From Halosimplex rubrum (GTDB lineage Archaea > Halobacteriota > Halobacteria > Halobacteriales > Haloarculaceae), in assembly GCF_013415885.1 (NCBI RefSeq), contig NZ_CP058910.1, forward strand, positions 1-64,000: a DNA stretch of 64,000 nucleotides, given 5' to 3'. Position 1 is the first letter of the stretch. The number at the start of each line of letters is the position of its first letter. Below the pieces are notes generated by a model. It had not been told where the DNA came from, ran no database searches, and saw only the letters and a program-made list of their open reading frames with translations. Positions 34,396-43,416 of the stretch are shown in pieces. The translations under genes and the position numbers were made by a program.

Positions 34396-35661
34396 TCAGT
34401 CGTCGGAGAACATCGACGCGAGGCCCCCGTCGTCGCCGCCCGCCTCCGCGGCCGCGTCGTCGCCGTCGGCCGCAGGTCGCTCCGCGTCGTCGGCGTCCGC
34501 GGGTCGGTCGCCCGGTTCGCGTTCGGGTTCGTACTCGGCGAGGCGGTGCAGGCCGGCCGGCGTCCCGAGGACGTAGACGGTGTCGCCGACGGCCAGCGTC
34601 TCGTTGTCGGCCGGGAAGGGGATCGGCTCGCCGTCGCGGACGACGGTGAGCACGGAGACGGGCAGCCAGTCGACGAACTCCCCCTGGAGGGGGTCGCCCT
34701 CGTCGACGGTGACGGCGGTGACGGTCTCGTCGGCCTCCCAGACGGTCGCGACGAGTTCGTTCACGTCCTCGGCGGTGTCCGGTCGCGTGACCAGCCGGTA
34801 GGAGTCGTCGGGGTCGAACGCGTCGGCGTCGTCGGCGCCGACCGCGACCGTCGCCACGTCGCCGACGCTGGCCCGGAACTTGCCCGTCGCGACGAGGTCC
34901 CCGCCGTCCTCGCCGCCGGTCCAGACCTCCACCGGGTCGCCCGTGCTGGCGTCGGGCGCGGGGTCGCCGGAGACGGCGACGGCGACGGTCCCCGGGGGGA
35001 GCGACGGCCCGATCCCCGACGGGCGGCGCCCGACCGCCAGCGACGAGACCGTCAGGTCCGGCTCGATCGCGGCGTGGACGTGACCCACGTCGAAGTCCCG
35101 CTCCAGTCGCGCCGCCAGCCGCGACTCCAGTTTCGACTCGGAGAGCCGCCGCGGGAACCGCATCCGTCGGCCGGCCAGCGCGCGCTCGGTCTCCTCGTCG
35201 ACCGGCGGGTAGCCGTCGATGTCGTCGACGGTCTCCGGGAGTTCGAGTTCGACGACCAGCCCGGCCGACTGGACGAGCCGCGCCACCTGCCCGCCGGCGT
35301 CGACGCGGGTCACGTCGAACACGTTCGCGGCGAGGTGGTCGCCGATGCGGCGACCCGCGTCGGCGCCGACGGCGCCGACGGCGAACACGCCCAGCAGGTA
35401 CGACGCGGTGGCGTAGTGAAGCTTCGCCGTGTCGCCGATGATCGACGCCCGCGCGACGGCGTCGATGTTCAGCGACATCGTGACGAAAGAGAGGCCGACG
35501 ACGACGCCGACGCCGACCGGGAGCGGGCGCGTGCTGTAGCCGCGATAGAGGAAGGAGACGCCCATCGCGACCACGCTCGCGTACAGCGCGAACCCGAGGA
35601 TCCGCAGCAGCGCCGTAGTCGTCCACTCGGAGGCCAACTGCAGCGGGACGGCGACGCTCAC
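34396..35661 (-). CDS. Membrane protein with TrkA_C (RCK_C) domains, second of a pair
   Basis: A 421-residue protein with three or four N-terminal helices (about residues 10-100), a cytoplasmic region with two related alpha/beta parts, a TrkA_C domain near 315-370 (TVYVLGTPAGLHRLAEYEPE) and an acidic tail. TrkA_C domains gate potassium transport by binding ligands such as cyclic di-AMP. Its GTG overlaps the stop of the upstream partner (GTGA). Confidence 0.72.
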   Translation of the reverse strand: MSVAVPLQLASEWTTTALLRILGFALYASVVAMGVSFLYRGYSTRPLPVGVGVVVGLSFVTMSLNIDAVARASIIGDTAKLHYATASYLLGVFAVGAVGADAGRRIGDHLAANVFDVTRVDAGGQVARLVQSAGLVVELELPETVDDIDGYPPVDEETERALAGRRMRFPRRLSESKLESRLAARLERDFDVGHVHAAIEPDLTVSSLAVGRRPSGIGPSLPPGTVAVAVSGDPAPDASTGDPVEVWTGGEDGGDLVATGKFRASVGDVATVAVGADDADAFDPDDSYRLVTRPDTAEDVNELVATVWEADETVTAVTVDEGDPLQGEFVDWLPVSVLTVVRDGEPIPFPADNETLAVGDTVYVLGTPAGLHRLAEYEPEREPGDRPADADDAERPAADGDDAAAEAGGDDGGLASMFSDD

Positions 35662-36929
35662 GGCTCCACCCCCGCCCCGGCCGCCCACTCGCTGGCGGCT
35701 CCGGTCGGTGGCGCCTCGTCCTCCGAGAGCGCCCGGATGCGTTCGCTCCCGTCGGCACCGACGACGAACGCCTCGTCGGCGTCCTCGACGGCCACCTCGT
35801 CGGGGTCGAACCGCCAGCCGCGGCCGTCTTCGCCGGCCCGCCGGACGCCGACGGCCGACAGGTCGGGGTCGTCGGTCAGCGCCTCCCGGTCCGCCTCGCT
35901 CAACCGGACGCGCCGGACGGCCTGGCCCGCGCGTTCGAGCTGCGAGAACGCCTCGAAGACGTGGCTCGTCCCCTGGGAGGTGACGCGGACCGCGGCCTCG
36001 TCCTCGCCGAGGACCGTCCGCGCGTCGCTCGTGCGTACCGCGACGGTCACGCGACCGCGACCGCCGGCCGTCTCCGAGCGCGCCCGCTTGCGCGTCGTCG
36101 CCTCGCCCGCCCCCTCGACCGTCGCCGTCGCGTCCGACGCGTCGGTGTCGGCGTCGGCGCTCCCGCGGTCGGTATCGGTGCGCACGCTGAGTACGTGCCC
36201 GTCGACGGCGGCGTCGCCCGCGTCGACGACGGCTTCGTCGCCTGGCGACAGCCCCGTGGGCAACAGCGCCGAGAACGACACCGCGCGCCAGCCGTCGGGG
36301 ACTCGCTCGGCCAGGTTCCGGGCGGGCGGCGCGGCGGCGACCGAAGCCCGGCCGCGCGCGTCGATCGACACCGCCGCGTCGGCCAGGTCGTGGTCGCTCC
36401 GGAGCCGGTCCTCCAGACGGGTCTCCAGTTCCGCGAGCGGCAGGTCCGCCGGCAGCCGCCAGGCACCCGTCTCCAGGGTCGTTCGCAGCGCCGGCGACAG
36501 CGACGGGTACCCCTCGATGTCGCGGATCTCGCCGCTGGCGCGGACGGTCACCTGCCCCGACCCGTCGACGTCCTCAATCGCCGCGGCGGAGAGCGTCCGC
36601 CGAGCGCGCGTCGCCTGCGAGAGGTCCCGCGGCAGTTCGGCGGCGAGGGAACTCCCCTGGCTGTTGGCGTACAGCGCGAGCAGCAGCGCCACGAGCGCGG
36701 CGATCAGCAGCCGCGGCACCTGTTCGACCGTCGTCCCGACGAGGCCGACGGCGTAGCCGTTCGCACCGGCCAGCGGCAGGGCGACCAGCACGGCCGCCGC
36801 CCCCGGCGCGGTGTACCCACCGTAGTACTCGACCAGGAAACTCCCCAGCCCCACCGCGAACGCCGGGACGAGCCCGACGAGCAGACCGAAGGAGATCCCC
36901 AGTAGCACTTCAACTGGTAGCGAAGCCAT
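35658..36929 (-). CDS. Membrane protein with TrkA_C-like region, first of a pair
   Basis: A 423-residue protein. Three hydrophobic helices at residues 8-100 are followed by a soluble part sharing layout with the next protein: SGEIRDIEGYPSLSPALRTT here versus DDIDGYPPVDEETERALAG there, both followed by R-x2-P. The similarity indicates duplication. It may be a channel or sensor subunit forming a hetero-complex with its partner. The start at 36929 precedes the first helix. Confidence 0.68.
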   Translation of the reverse strand: MASLPVEVLLGISFGLLVGLVPAFAVGLGSFLVEYYGGYTAPGAAAVLVALPLAGANGYAVGLVGTTVEQVPRLLIAALVALLLALYANSQGSSLAAELPRDLSQATRARRTLSAAAIEDVDGSGQVTVRASGEIRDIEGYPSLSPALRTTLETGAWRLPADLPLAELETRLEDRLRSDHDLADAAVSIDARGRASVAAAPPARNLAERVPDGWRAVSFSALLPTGLSPGDEAVVDAGDAAVDGHVLSVRTDTDRGSADADTDASDATATVEGAGEATTRKRARSETAGGRGRVTVAVRTSDARTVLGEDEAAVRVTSQGTSHVFEAFSQLERAGQAVRRVRLSEADREALTDDPDLSAVGVRRAGEDGRGWRFDPDEVAVEDADEAFVVGADGSERIRALSEDEAPPTGAASEWAAGAGVEP

Positions 36930-36980
36930 CCGTATCTGTCATGTATCGTGTGTCCGTCGTGTTCGTTCGTGCGTGACTCC

Positions 36981-38261
36981 TCACGGCCGTCGCACCGCCA
37001 GCACCGCCAGCGCCGCGACGGCCACCAGGACGGCGACCGGGCCGAACCCGGGACCGACGGCGAACGCCCCGCCCGAGGACGTCGGCGTCGGCGAGGGCGT
37101 CGGCGCCGCGGTCGGCGTCTGCGTCGGCGTGGGCGGCGCCGCCGTCGGCGTCGGCACCTGCCACTGGTCGAGCGGGTCGACGGCCGGTCGCTCCCACTGG
37201 TGGACCGGGTACTCCTCGGTCGTCGTCCAGATGTTCGCCGCGTCGAAACCGTCGAGGCTCGACAGCGCGCCCTCGCCCGTCAGTTCGGCCGTCGACAGCG
37301 CCGTCCCGATGCCGGCGCCGTCGCCGGCGGAGTCGTTCACCTCGGCGACGCCCTCGTCCCAGTAGGTCTGGCCGACGATGCTGTTGCCGTTCGTCCCGGC
37401 GATGCCGCCGACGGTGGCGTTGCCGTCGACCTCGCTCGCCGCGAAGGAGGTCCGGATCGTCCCGGAGTTCGTCCCGACGAGGCCGCCGGCAACCTGGTCG
37501 ACGTCGACCGTCGCGGTCGCGTAGGAGGCCGTCACGGCGTTGCTGTTGGCGCCGACGAGACCGCCGGCCGTCCGGGTCGCGCCGACGGTCCCCGTGGCGT
37601 ACGAACCGCGGATCGGGCCGTTGCTCGCGCCGGCGAGCCCGCCGACGACCTCCGACCCCGCGACCGACGCGTCCGCGTACGAAGCGACGATCTGGCCGTC
37701 GTTGACGCCGACGAGGCCGCCGACGTTCGATCCCGTCGCCCGCAGGGTGCCGGTGGCCGACGACCCCGTGATCGACCCCGAGTTGACGCCGGCCAGTGCG
37801 CCGATGTTCTGGTTGCCGTTGACGGTCACGTCGCGCAAGGAGACGTTCTGAACCGTGCCCGTGGTCAGACCGAACAGCCCGACGTTGGCCGCCTGCGGCC
37901 GGACGATCGTCAGCTCCGAGAGCGCCCGTCCGTTGCCGTCGAACGAGCCGCGGAACGCGCCGTTCTCGCCACCGACCGGGTCGAACCCGTTCCCGGCGTT
38001 CCACGTCTCGGTCACGCTCGCGTCGATGTCGCTCCCGAGCGCGTAGTGGGCGGTCAGGTCCTCGTTCATCGCCTGTAGCTGTTCGACCGTCGTGATCACG
38101 TACGGGTCCCGGGGCGTCCCGCTTCCCTCCATCTCCGAGAGCGGCGACGACGTGGTCCGTTGCTGTTCGTTCGCGGCCGCGAGCCCGACCGTCGGGCCGA
38201 CCACCGAGACGACCACCAGCGCGACGAGCGCGAGGCCCCGCGCCGCGCGCGTCCGATTCAT
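36981..38261 (-). CDS. GLUG-repeat surface protein with PGF-CTERM
   Basis: A 426-residue exported protein: N-terminal signal (GLALVALVVVSVVGPTVGLA), then SGTPRDPYVITTVEQLQAMN, then about eight GLUG-type repeats (GGLVGxNxGxIxxSYAxGxV) forming a beta-helix, a Pro/Thr linker and GPGFG plus hydrophobic helix and RRP, the archaeosortase signal. It closely resembles the N-terminal part of the next gene. GLUG repeats occur in cell-surface adhesins. Start uncertain: the ATG at 38261 fits the signal peptide better than that at 38324. Confidence 0.82.
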   Translation of the reverse strand: MNRTRAARGLALVALVVVSVVGPTVGLAAANEQQRTTSSPLSEMEGSGTPRDPYVITTVEQLQAMNEDLTAHYALGSDIDASVTETWNAGNGFDPVGGENGAFRGSFDGNGRALSELTIVRPQAANVGLFGLTTGTVQNVSLRDVTVNGNQNIGALAGVNSGSITGSSATGTLRATGSNVGGLVGVNDGQIVASYADASVAGSEVVGGLAGASNGPIRGSYATGTVGATRTAGGLVGANSNAVTASYATATVDVDQVAGGLVGTNSGTIRTSFAASEVDGNATVGGIAGTNGNSIVGQTYWDEGVAEVNDSAGDGAGIGTALSTAELTGEGALSSLDGFDAANIWTTTEEYPVHQWERPAVDPLDQWQVPTPTAAPPTPTQTPTAAPTPSPTPTSSGGAFAVGPGFGPVAVLVAVAALAVLAVRRP

Positions 38262-38320
38262 CCGTTCCCACCGAACCCAGTTCGTGTCATCTGTGTCTGT
38301 GTCCGTGTCCTCGAGTCGCG

Positions 38321-40711
38321 TCACCGCGAGCGTCGTCGATACCGCGTCGCCGCGACGAGCGCGAGCAGTGCGACCACCGCGGCGCCGGCGCCGAAGCCGG
38401 GGCCGTCGCCGCTGGTCGCCGTGGCGTCGCCGCCGTCGTTCGAGCCACCGTCTGCGGCCTCGCCGTCACCGCCGTCACCGTTCGACCCCGCGGTCGCGGT
38501 CGGCGTGGGCGTCTCGACATCGACCGCGGACGAGCCGGTCCACTCGGCGTCGCCAGCGGTCACGCTGTGGTCGATCGATCCGCTGTCTTCCGGTGCGGTC
38601 GCCTCGAAGGAGACCGTCGCGCCGTCGGCGGGCACCTCGACGGCCTCGGTGCCGACCGCACTGCCGCCGACGCTGTAGGCCACGTCCGACGAGAGCGCCA
38701 GGCCGCCGGAGTTTGCCACCGTCACCGTCACCTCGTAGGACGCGCCGGCTTCGACCGAGTCGGGGACGGAGACGCTCTCGACCGAGACCGACCCCAGCTC
38801 GGCGACGGTCAGCGTCCCGGCGCTCGTGCCGCCGACGGCGAGGTCGTACTCGCCGACCGAGTCGCCGGTGTAGTTGAACCGCACCGTGGCGCCGTCGGCC
38901 GGGACGACGACGGTCTTCGTCGCGACCGTCTCGCCGTCAGCGGTCAGTTCGACCGTGTGACCGGCCGCGGCGTCGCCAGCGTTGTCGATGGTCGCCTCGA
39001 CGGTCGTACTGTTCCCGACCGCCAGCGGGCTCTCCGAGACGGAGGCCGACGCGACGCTCGTCTCGGGTTCCTCGACGACGGTGAGGTCGCCCAGCGAACT
39101 CCCGTTGACCGCGACCGGGTGGGCCCCCATCGCGGGCGCGGAGTAGTTGAGCTGGACCGTCGTCGTCGAGTGCCCCGGAACCGTCACAGTTCGGGTCTCC
39201 TCGACGGTGCCGTTGATCGACAGCACCACGTCGAAGGTGCCGTCGGCGCCGCCGTCGTTGGTGAGCGTCACGTCGACCGGCGCCGCCGTCTCCGATCCGA
39301 CGCGGTCGTAGCGCAGCGAGCGGCTCTCGACGGAGATGTCCGGCGGCGTGACCACGGAGACGACCGCGCTGTCGGAGTGATCCGCGACCGCGGCGGTCAG
39401 TTCGGCCGTCCCCGTGCCGGACGTTTCCAGAACGCCACGGCCGACCGAGAGGAACGACTGGTTGGTATCGTAGTCCGCCGTCTCGGTCGCGGTGACGGTT
39501 CGACCGGCGGCGAGCGAGACGCGGACGGTCGCGGTCGTCGTTCGGTCGGTGATCACCTGGTTCGGAACGGAGAGGTCGACGCTATCGACTTCCGTTCCGA
39601 GTATCGGATAGCCGTCGGTCGCGGTCCAGACCAGTCCGAACGCCAGTGAATCCGCGTTCGAGCGGGCGTCCACACCGCTCATCCGGTCCGTCGACAACCC
39701 GGTTCCCGAGCCGCTCCCCTCTCCGACCGCGACACTTGTTCCGGACGTGTCCCGGTCCCAGTACAGGTCGGCCGTCGTCGCCTCGCTGTAGCCGATCAGA
39801 CCACCGACGGGTCCGTCACCGTCGACGGCGCCGGTTGCGAAGGACCTCGACAGCTCTCCGCCAGCGGCCGTCCCGACCAGTCCGCCGACGGTCGCATCGC
39901 CGCTGACGGATCCGGTCGCGTACGAGCGCTCCACCGTGTTCCCTTCGCCGTTGGTACCGACCAGGCCACCGACCTTCCGTGTCCCCGTGACGGGGCCACT
40001 GGCGGACGAGAGGCCGATCGACCCTTCAGCGCTGAAACCGACGAGACCCGCTACGAGTTCCGTCCCGCGCACTTCGACGTCGGCGTGGGACCGGCGGATC
40101 GCGGTCGATTCCGCCGCCCCGAGGAGTCCCCCGCTGGCCCGCGCCTCGGCGGAGACGGAGCCGCTGGCGCTGACGCCGGAGACGTCGGTCGCAAGCGCGC
40201 GACCGGCGAGCACTCCGACGGCCCGCCGACCGTTGCTGGTCGCCCCCTCGAATCGAACGTCCTCGACCGTCGCCTCGTCGGTGGTGGCGAAGAGCCCGAC
40301 ACCGTTGGTCGACGGTCTGTCGATCGTGAGACCGGTTATCGTGTGATTCCGTCCGTCGAACGTGCCTGTGAACGCGTTCCGTTCGTCGACCGTTCCGATC
40401 GGATCGAAGCCGTCGCCGAGATTCCAGTCGGCGGTCGCGCTCGCGTCGACGTCTTCGACGAGGACGTAATGCGCGCCCCGGTCTTCGTTCATCGCCTGTA
40501 GTTCCGTCGCGTTCGTGATCTGGTAGGGGTCGTCCTGCGTGCCGCTGCCGGCCATCTCGTCGAGGGCGCCCGTCGTAGACCCGGGGGCCAGCGCTGTCAC
40601 CGGCCCGACGAAGCCGACGCAGACGGACACTGCGACGATGACGGCGATAGATCCCCCCGTGAGATGGTCCCGTATTCGGTTCGATCCCGTAGTCTGAATG
40701 TCTGACAACAT
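38321..40711 (-). CDS. Large GLUG-repeat and CARDB-like surface protein with PGF-CTERM
   Basis: A 796-residue adhesin-like protein. Order: signal (GSIAVIVAVSVCVGFVGPV), QITNATELQAMNEDRGAHYV, about six GLUG repeats (to about residue 320), a beta domain, then three CARDB/Ig-like domains of about 85 residues containing PADGATV-FNYTGDSVGEYDLAV, and finally GPGFG plus hydrophobic helix plus RYRRRSR. It probably projects from the cell and is lipid-anchored by archaeosortase. Its length, repeat style and place beside a pilin gene point to adhesion. Confidence 0.85.
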   Translation of the reverse strand: MLSDIQTTGSNRIRDHLTGGSIAVIVAVSVCVGFVGPVTALAPGSTTGALDEMAGSGTQDDPYQITNATELQAMNEDRGAHYVLVEDVDASATADWNLGDGFDPIGTVDERNAFTGTFDGRNHTITGLTIDRPSTNGVGLFATTDEATVEDVRFEGATSNGRRAVGVLAGRALATDVSGVSASGSVSAEARASGGLLGAAESTAIRRSHADVEVRGTELVAGLVGFSAEGSIGLSSASGPVTGTRKVGGLVGTNGEGNTVERSYATGSVSGDATVGGLVGTAAGGELSRSFATGAVDGDGPVGGLIGYSEATTADLYWDRDTSGTSVAVGEGSGSGTGLSTDRMSGVDARSNADSLAFGLVWTATDGYPILGTEVDSVDLSVPNQVITDRTTTATVRVSLAAGRTVTATETADYDTNQSFLSVGRGVLETSGTGTAELTAAVADHSDSAVVSVVTPPDISVESRSLRYDRVGSETAAPVDVTLTNDGGADGTFDVVLSINGTVEETRTVTVPGHSTTTVQLNYSAPAMGAHPVAVNGSSLGDLTVVEEPETSVASASVSESPLAVGNSTTVEATIDNAGDAAAGHTVELTADGETVATKTVVVPADGATVRFNYTGDSVGEYDLAVGGTSAGTLTVAELGSVSVESVSVPDSVEAGASYEVTVTVANSGGLALSSDVAYSVGGSAVGTEAVEVPADGATVSFEATAPEDSGSIDHSVTAGDAEWTGSSAVDVETPTPTATAGSNGDGGDGEAADGGSNDGGDATATSGDGPGFGAGAAVVALLALVAATRYRRRSR

Positions 40712-40844
40712 GTATCTGAGAAGTTTTCGAGAGTCCCCCGTCGCTACGTCCCCGGTCCGGAGGAGTCGACGCTACGGACCTCCCGTTCGGAGTGGTCCGA
40801 GAGGCACGACGACGCGGACGGTGGGGAGTCGCTCATCTGGTTCG

Positions 40845-41363
40845 CTACTGCGTGATGACGACGGTCGGGTTGTCTTTCTTGTCCTTGTAGTTGCCGTCGC
40901 CCTGCGTGACGATGTCGAACTTGATCGTCCCCTTGTCCTGGTCGGAACGGAAGTCGACCTGGGTCCCGGAGCTGCAACTGCTCACCGCGCACGGGACCTC
41001 GTGTTCGAGCTCCCCGTCTTCACCGGTCGTCGCCGCGCCGCTCGACCCGTCGTTCATTGGAACGGGGTTGTCCTCCAGAGTCAGCGTGCCGGAGGTCATC
41101 AACACCTGAGCGTTCGGAACCGGATCGCCGTCCTCGGTGACGACCGTGACCTCGATGTCGCTCGGACTACTACTCCCGGCTTCGACCAGCGACCCCGTCC
41201 GGATCTCCAGGGTCACTTCCTGCTGGGCGTTGAACCCGAGCCCCCCGATCATCTGCATCATGATGGCGAGACTCGCCACACCCACCACGAGGGCGATGAC
41301 GAGCCTGATGGGTAATCCTTCGATGGCCCGTTCGTCCTGCGACAGCGTCGTTGTGCGCCGCAT
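40845..41363 (-). CDS. Archaeal type IV pilin-like protein
   Basis: A 172-residue protein with a class III signal-like N-terminus: charged residues, then RAIEGLPIRLVIALVVGVAS, where PibD would cleave before the hydrophobic helix, and a C-terminal carboxypeptidase-regulatory-like or Ig-like beta domain (VTVVTEDGDPVPNAQVLMTS). Two cysteines (CAVSSC) could form a disulphide outside the cell. It lies beside the pilus genes. A palindromic TATA box precedes it. Confidence 0.75.
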   Translation of the reverse strand: MRRTTTLSQDERAIEGLPIRLVIALVVGVASLAIMMQMIGGLGFNAQQEVTLEIRTGSLVEAGSSSPSDIEVTVVTEDGDPVPNAQVLMTSGTLTLEDNPVPMNDGSSGAATTGEDGELEHEVPCAVSSCSSGTQVDFRSDQDKGTIKFDIVTQGDGNYKDKKDNPTVVITQ

Positions 41364-41384
41364 GCCGGTCTTGGTCCCGTCCTG

Positions 41385-41396
41385 GTATTTAAACCT
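41385..41396 (-). promoter_or_regulatory. TATA box of the pilin gene
   Basis: GGTATTTAAACC is centred about 27 bases before the ATG at 41363. The near-palindromic box could also fire rightward towards the HerA-like gene at 41439. Confidence 0.6.
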
Positions 41397-41438
41397 TGAA
41401 GCGAAGATACAAGTGGGCCCGCGAGACTATCCACTGGC

Positions 41439-42569
41439 GTGACTGGTTCACCGACGGCCGAGGCGGAGTTCGTCATCGGGCGCGGAAAGGTGGTGCAGGC
41501 CGACGACGACGCCCCGGCGGGCCGTCTGGGCACCTACCGGGCGCGGGACGGCTCCAGCGGCGCGCCGCTGCACGTCGATCTGGACGGCCCGCACGCGACG
41601 CTGATCGTCGGGAAGCGCGGCTACGGGAAGTCCTACACGCTGGGCGTCCTCGCCGAGGCGCTCGCGCGGGCCGACGGGGTCGCGCCCGTCGTCGCCGACC
41701 CGATGGGCGTGTTCCCGACGCTGGGCGAGCCCGCCGAGGGCGAGCCCGTCCCCGCCGAGGTGATCGACGACCCGCAGATCACGGCGACGACGCTCGACCC
41801 CCGGTCGTGGTGCGCACTGTTAGATCTCTCCCCCGAGAGCGGCGCGGGCGGGCTCGTCTGGCGGGCCGCCCAGGACGAGGCGACGCTCGCGGACATGCGT
41901 GCGGCGATCGAGGAGAGCGACGCTCCAGGCGTCGACAAGCGCGCGGCGGTCAACCACCTCGAGCTCGCCGACTCGTGGGGCATCTTCGACCCCGAGGGGA
42001 TGGACGCCCGAGAGCTGGGCAGCGGCGCGGTGACGGTCGTCGACGTGTCGGGGCTGGACTCGGCGCCGATGAACGCCGTCGTCCGCGGTATCGGCGAGGC
42101 GCTGTACCGCGCCCGGGTGAACGAGGCGATCCCGCGGCTGCCGTGGTTCATGATCGACGAGGCCCACACCTTCTTCCAGGGGGTCGGCGAGGCCGCGCTC
42201 GAGACGATCCTCACGCGCGGGCGCGCACCCGGCGTGAGCCTCGTGCTCGCGACCCAGCGACCCAGCGCCGTCTCGGAGGTCGCGGTCTCCCAGTCCGACA
42301 TCGTGGTCTCTCACCGGCTCACTTCCGAGGCGGACCTGGCGGCGCTGGAGGCCGCCCAGCCGACGTACATGCAGACCTCGCTGGCCGAGCGACTCCCCAC
42401 GAGCCCCGGCGAGGTGATCGTGATCGACGACGCGACCGAGACGGTCCACTCGGCGAACGTCCGCCGCCGCGAGACGCCACACGGCGGGGACAGCCCCAAC
42501 GCCAGCGACGTGGAGATCGACGAGGAACGGCCCGCCGACGCCGACCGACCCGCCGCCGACGACGACTGA
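41439..42569 (+). CDS. HerA/VirB4-like ATPase (DUF87)
   Basis: A 376-residue hexameric-type ATPase. The P-loop is IVGKRGYGKS (residues 56-65), Walker B is PWFMIDEAHTFF, and the arginine-finger region is RGRAPGVSLVLATQRPSAVS. HerA relatives pump or translocate DNA, but a HerA-like protein in a pilus operon could also serve the secretion machinery. The GTG at 41439 is used. The end carries a 20-base tandem duplication just past the stop. Confidence 0.85.
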   Translation: MTGSPTAEAEFVIGRGKVVQADDDAPAGRLGTYRARDGSSGAPLHVDLDGPHATLIVGKRGYGKSYTLGVLAEALARADGVAPVVADPMGVFPTLGEPAEGEPVPAEVIDDPQITATTLDPRSWCALLDLSPESGAGGLVWRAAQDEATLADMRAAIEESDAPGVDKRAAVNHLELADSWGIFDPEGMDARELGSGAVTVVDVSGLDSAPMNAVVRGIGEALYRARVNEAIPRLPWFMIDEAHTFFQGVGEAALETILTRGRAPGVSLVLATQRPSAVSEVAVSQSDIVVSHRLTSEADLAALEAAQPTYMQTSLAERLPTSPGEVIVIDDATETVHSANVRRRETPHGGDSPNASDVEIDEERPADADRPAADDD

Positions 42570-42598
42570 GCGGCCCCGCCGACGACTGAGCGGCCCCG
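42557..42598 (+). repeat. Short tandem duplication over the HerA stop codon
   Basis: A 20-base unit, GCCGACGACTGAGCGGCCCC, occurs at the end of the HerA-like gene and again directly after, the first copy carrying a three-base GAC repeat. It copies the stop codon and its neighbours. Confidence 0.75.
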
Positions 42599-42680
42599 CA
42601 CCGTCGACCACACCGTCCGGTTCGGGCCTCGCCCGGACCCGCCGACGAGAGGCACCGAGACCGCCGAGAGCGGCGTTGTG

Positions 42681-42690
42681 GTTTAAATAC
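42681..42690 (+). promoter_or_regulatory. TATA box of the coiled-coil gene
   Basis: GTTTAAATAC lies 22-31 bases before the ATG at 42712, predicting a leaderless mRNA that covers the pair downstream. Confidence 0.65.
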
Positions 42691-42711
42691 GATGAGGCGG
42701 GCAAGGGGAGT

Positions 42712-43416
42712 ATGACCGACATCGAGCGCCTGGACGAGCGGCTGACGGCGGTCGAGCGGGCGGTCGTCGACGGCGACTACGAGCTGGACGAACTCGCCGA
42801 TCTGGCGACTCTCGCGGACGATTTCGAGCGGCTCGAATCCCGTATCGACGAGATCGAGCAGCGGCTCGCCGACGTGGAGGCGCGCTCGGAGTCCGTCGAG
42901 GGGTTCGTCGGGCGGGTCCGCTCGGTCAACGAGGACGTGGAGCAACAGGCCGACGCCGCCATCGCGGCCGTCGACCGGCTCGAACGCCGCGTCGGCGACC
43001 TCGAAGCGATCACCGAGGGGGCGGCCGCGGGCGGGGGCGGTCGGGGCCGCGGCGCGGCCGGGAGCGAGAGCGGTCGCGCCCGCGCGGCCCCCGACGACCC
43101 CGAACGGTCCGTCGACCGAGTGGTGAGCGGTCGCGACCGGGCCGGCGGTGCGGCGGGCGGTCGTGGCGGCCGGAACGCTCGCGGCGCGTCCGCGGGCGCA
43201 GGTGGTGGCGCGGACGCCGCCGCCGGTTCGAAGGGCAACGCGGGCACCGGTGCGAGCGGAGCGGCCGCGGCCGGGCGCGCGGACGACGACGGTGCCGACC
43301 TCGACCTGGGGTCGAGCGACGACGCCGACGACGGGACGCTCGCCGACACGTTCGACCGGACCGACGGCGACGACGAGGACGACCTCCTGACGAGGATCCG
43401 CTCGAAGCTCCCGTGA
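42712..43416 (+). CDS. Coiled-coil protein of the pilus locus (DUF7310-like)
   Basis: A 234-residue protein. Residues 1-100 form a long coiled coil (RLDERLTAVERAVVDGDYEL to RLERRVGDLEAI), 100-185 are a disordered Gly/Ala/Arg-rich stretch, and the end is strongly acidic (DDADDGTLADTFDRTDGDDE). Its TGA overlaps the GTG of the next gene. I associate it with haloarchaeal DUF7310 proteins next to pilus ATPases; the role is unknown. Confidence 0.65.
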   Translation: MTDIERLDERLTAVERAVVDGDYELDELADLATLADDFERLESRIDEIEQRLADVEARSESVEGFVGRVRSVNEDVEQQADAAIAAVDRLERRVGDLEAITEGAAAGGGGRGRGAAGSESGRARAAPDDPERSVDRVVSGRDRAGGAAGGRGGRNARGASAGAGGGADAAAGSKGNAGTGASGAAAAGRADDDGADLDLGSSDDADDGTLADTFDRTDGDDEDDLLTRIRSKLP

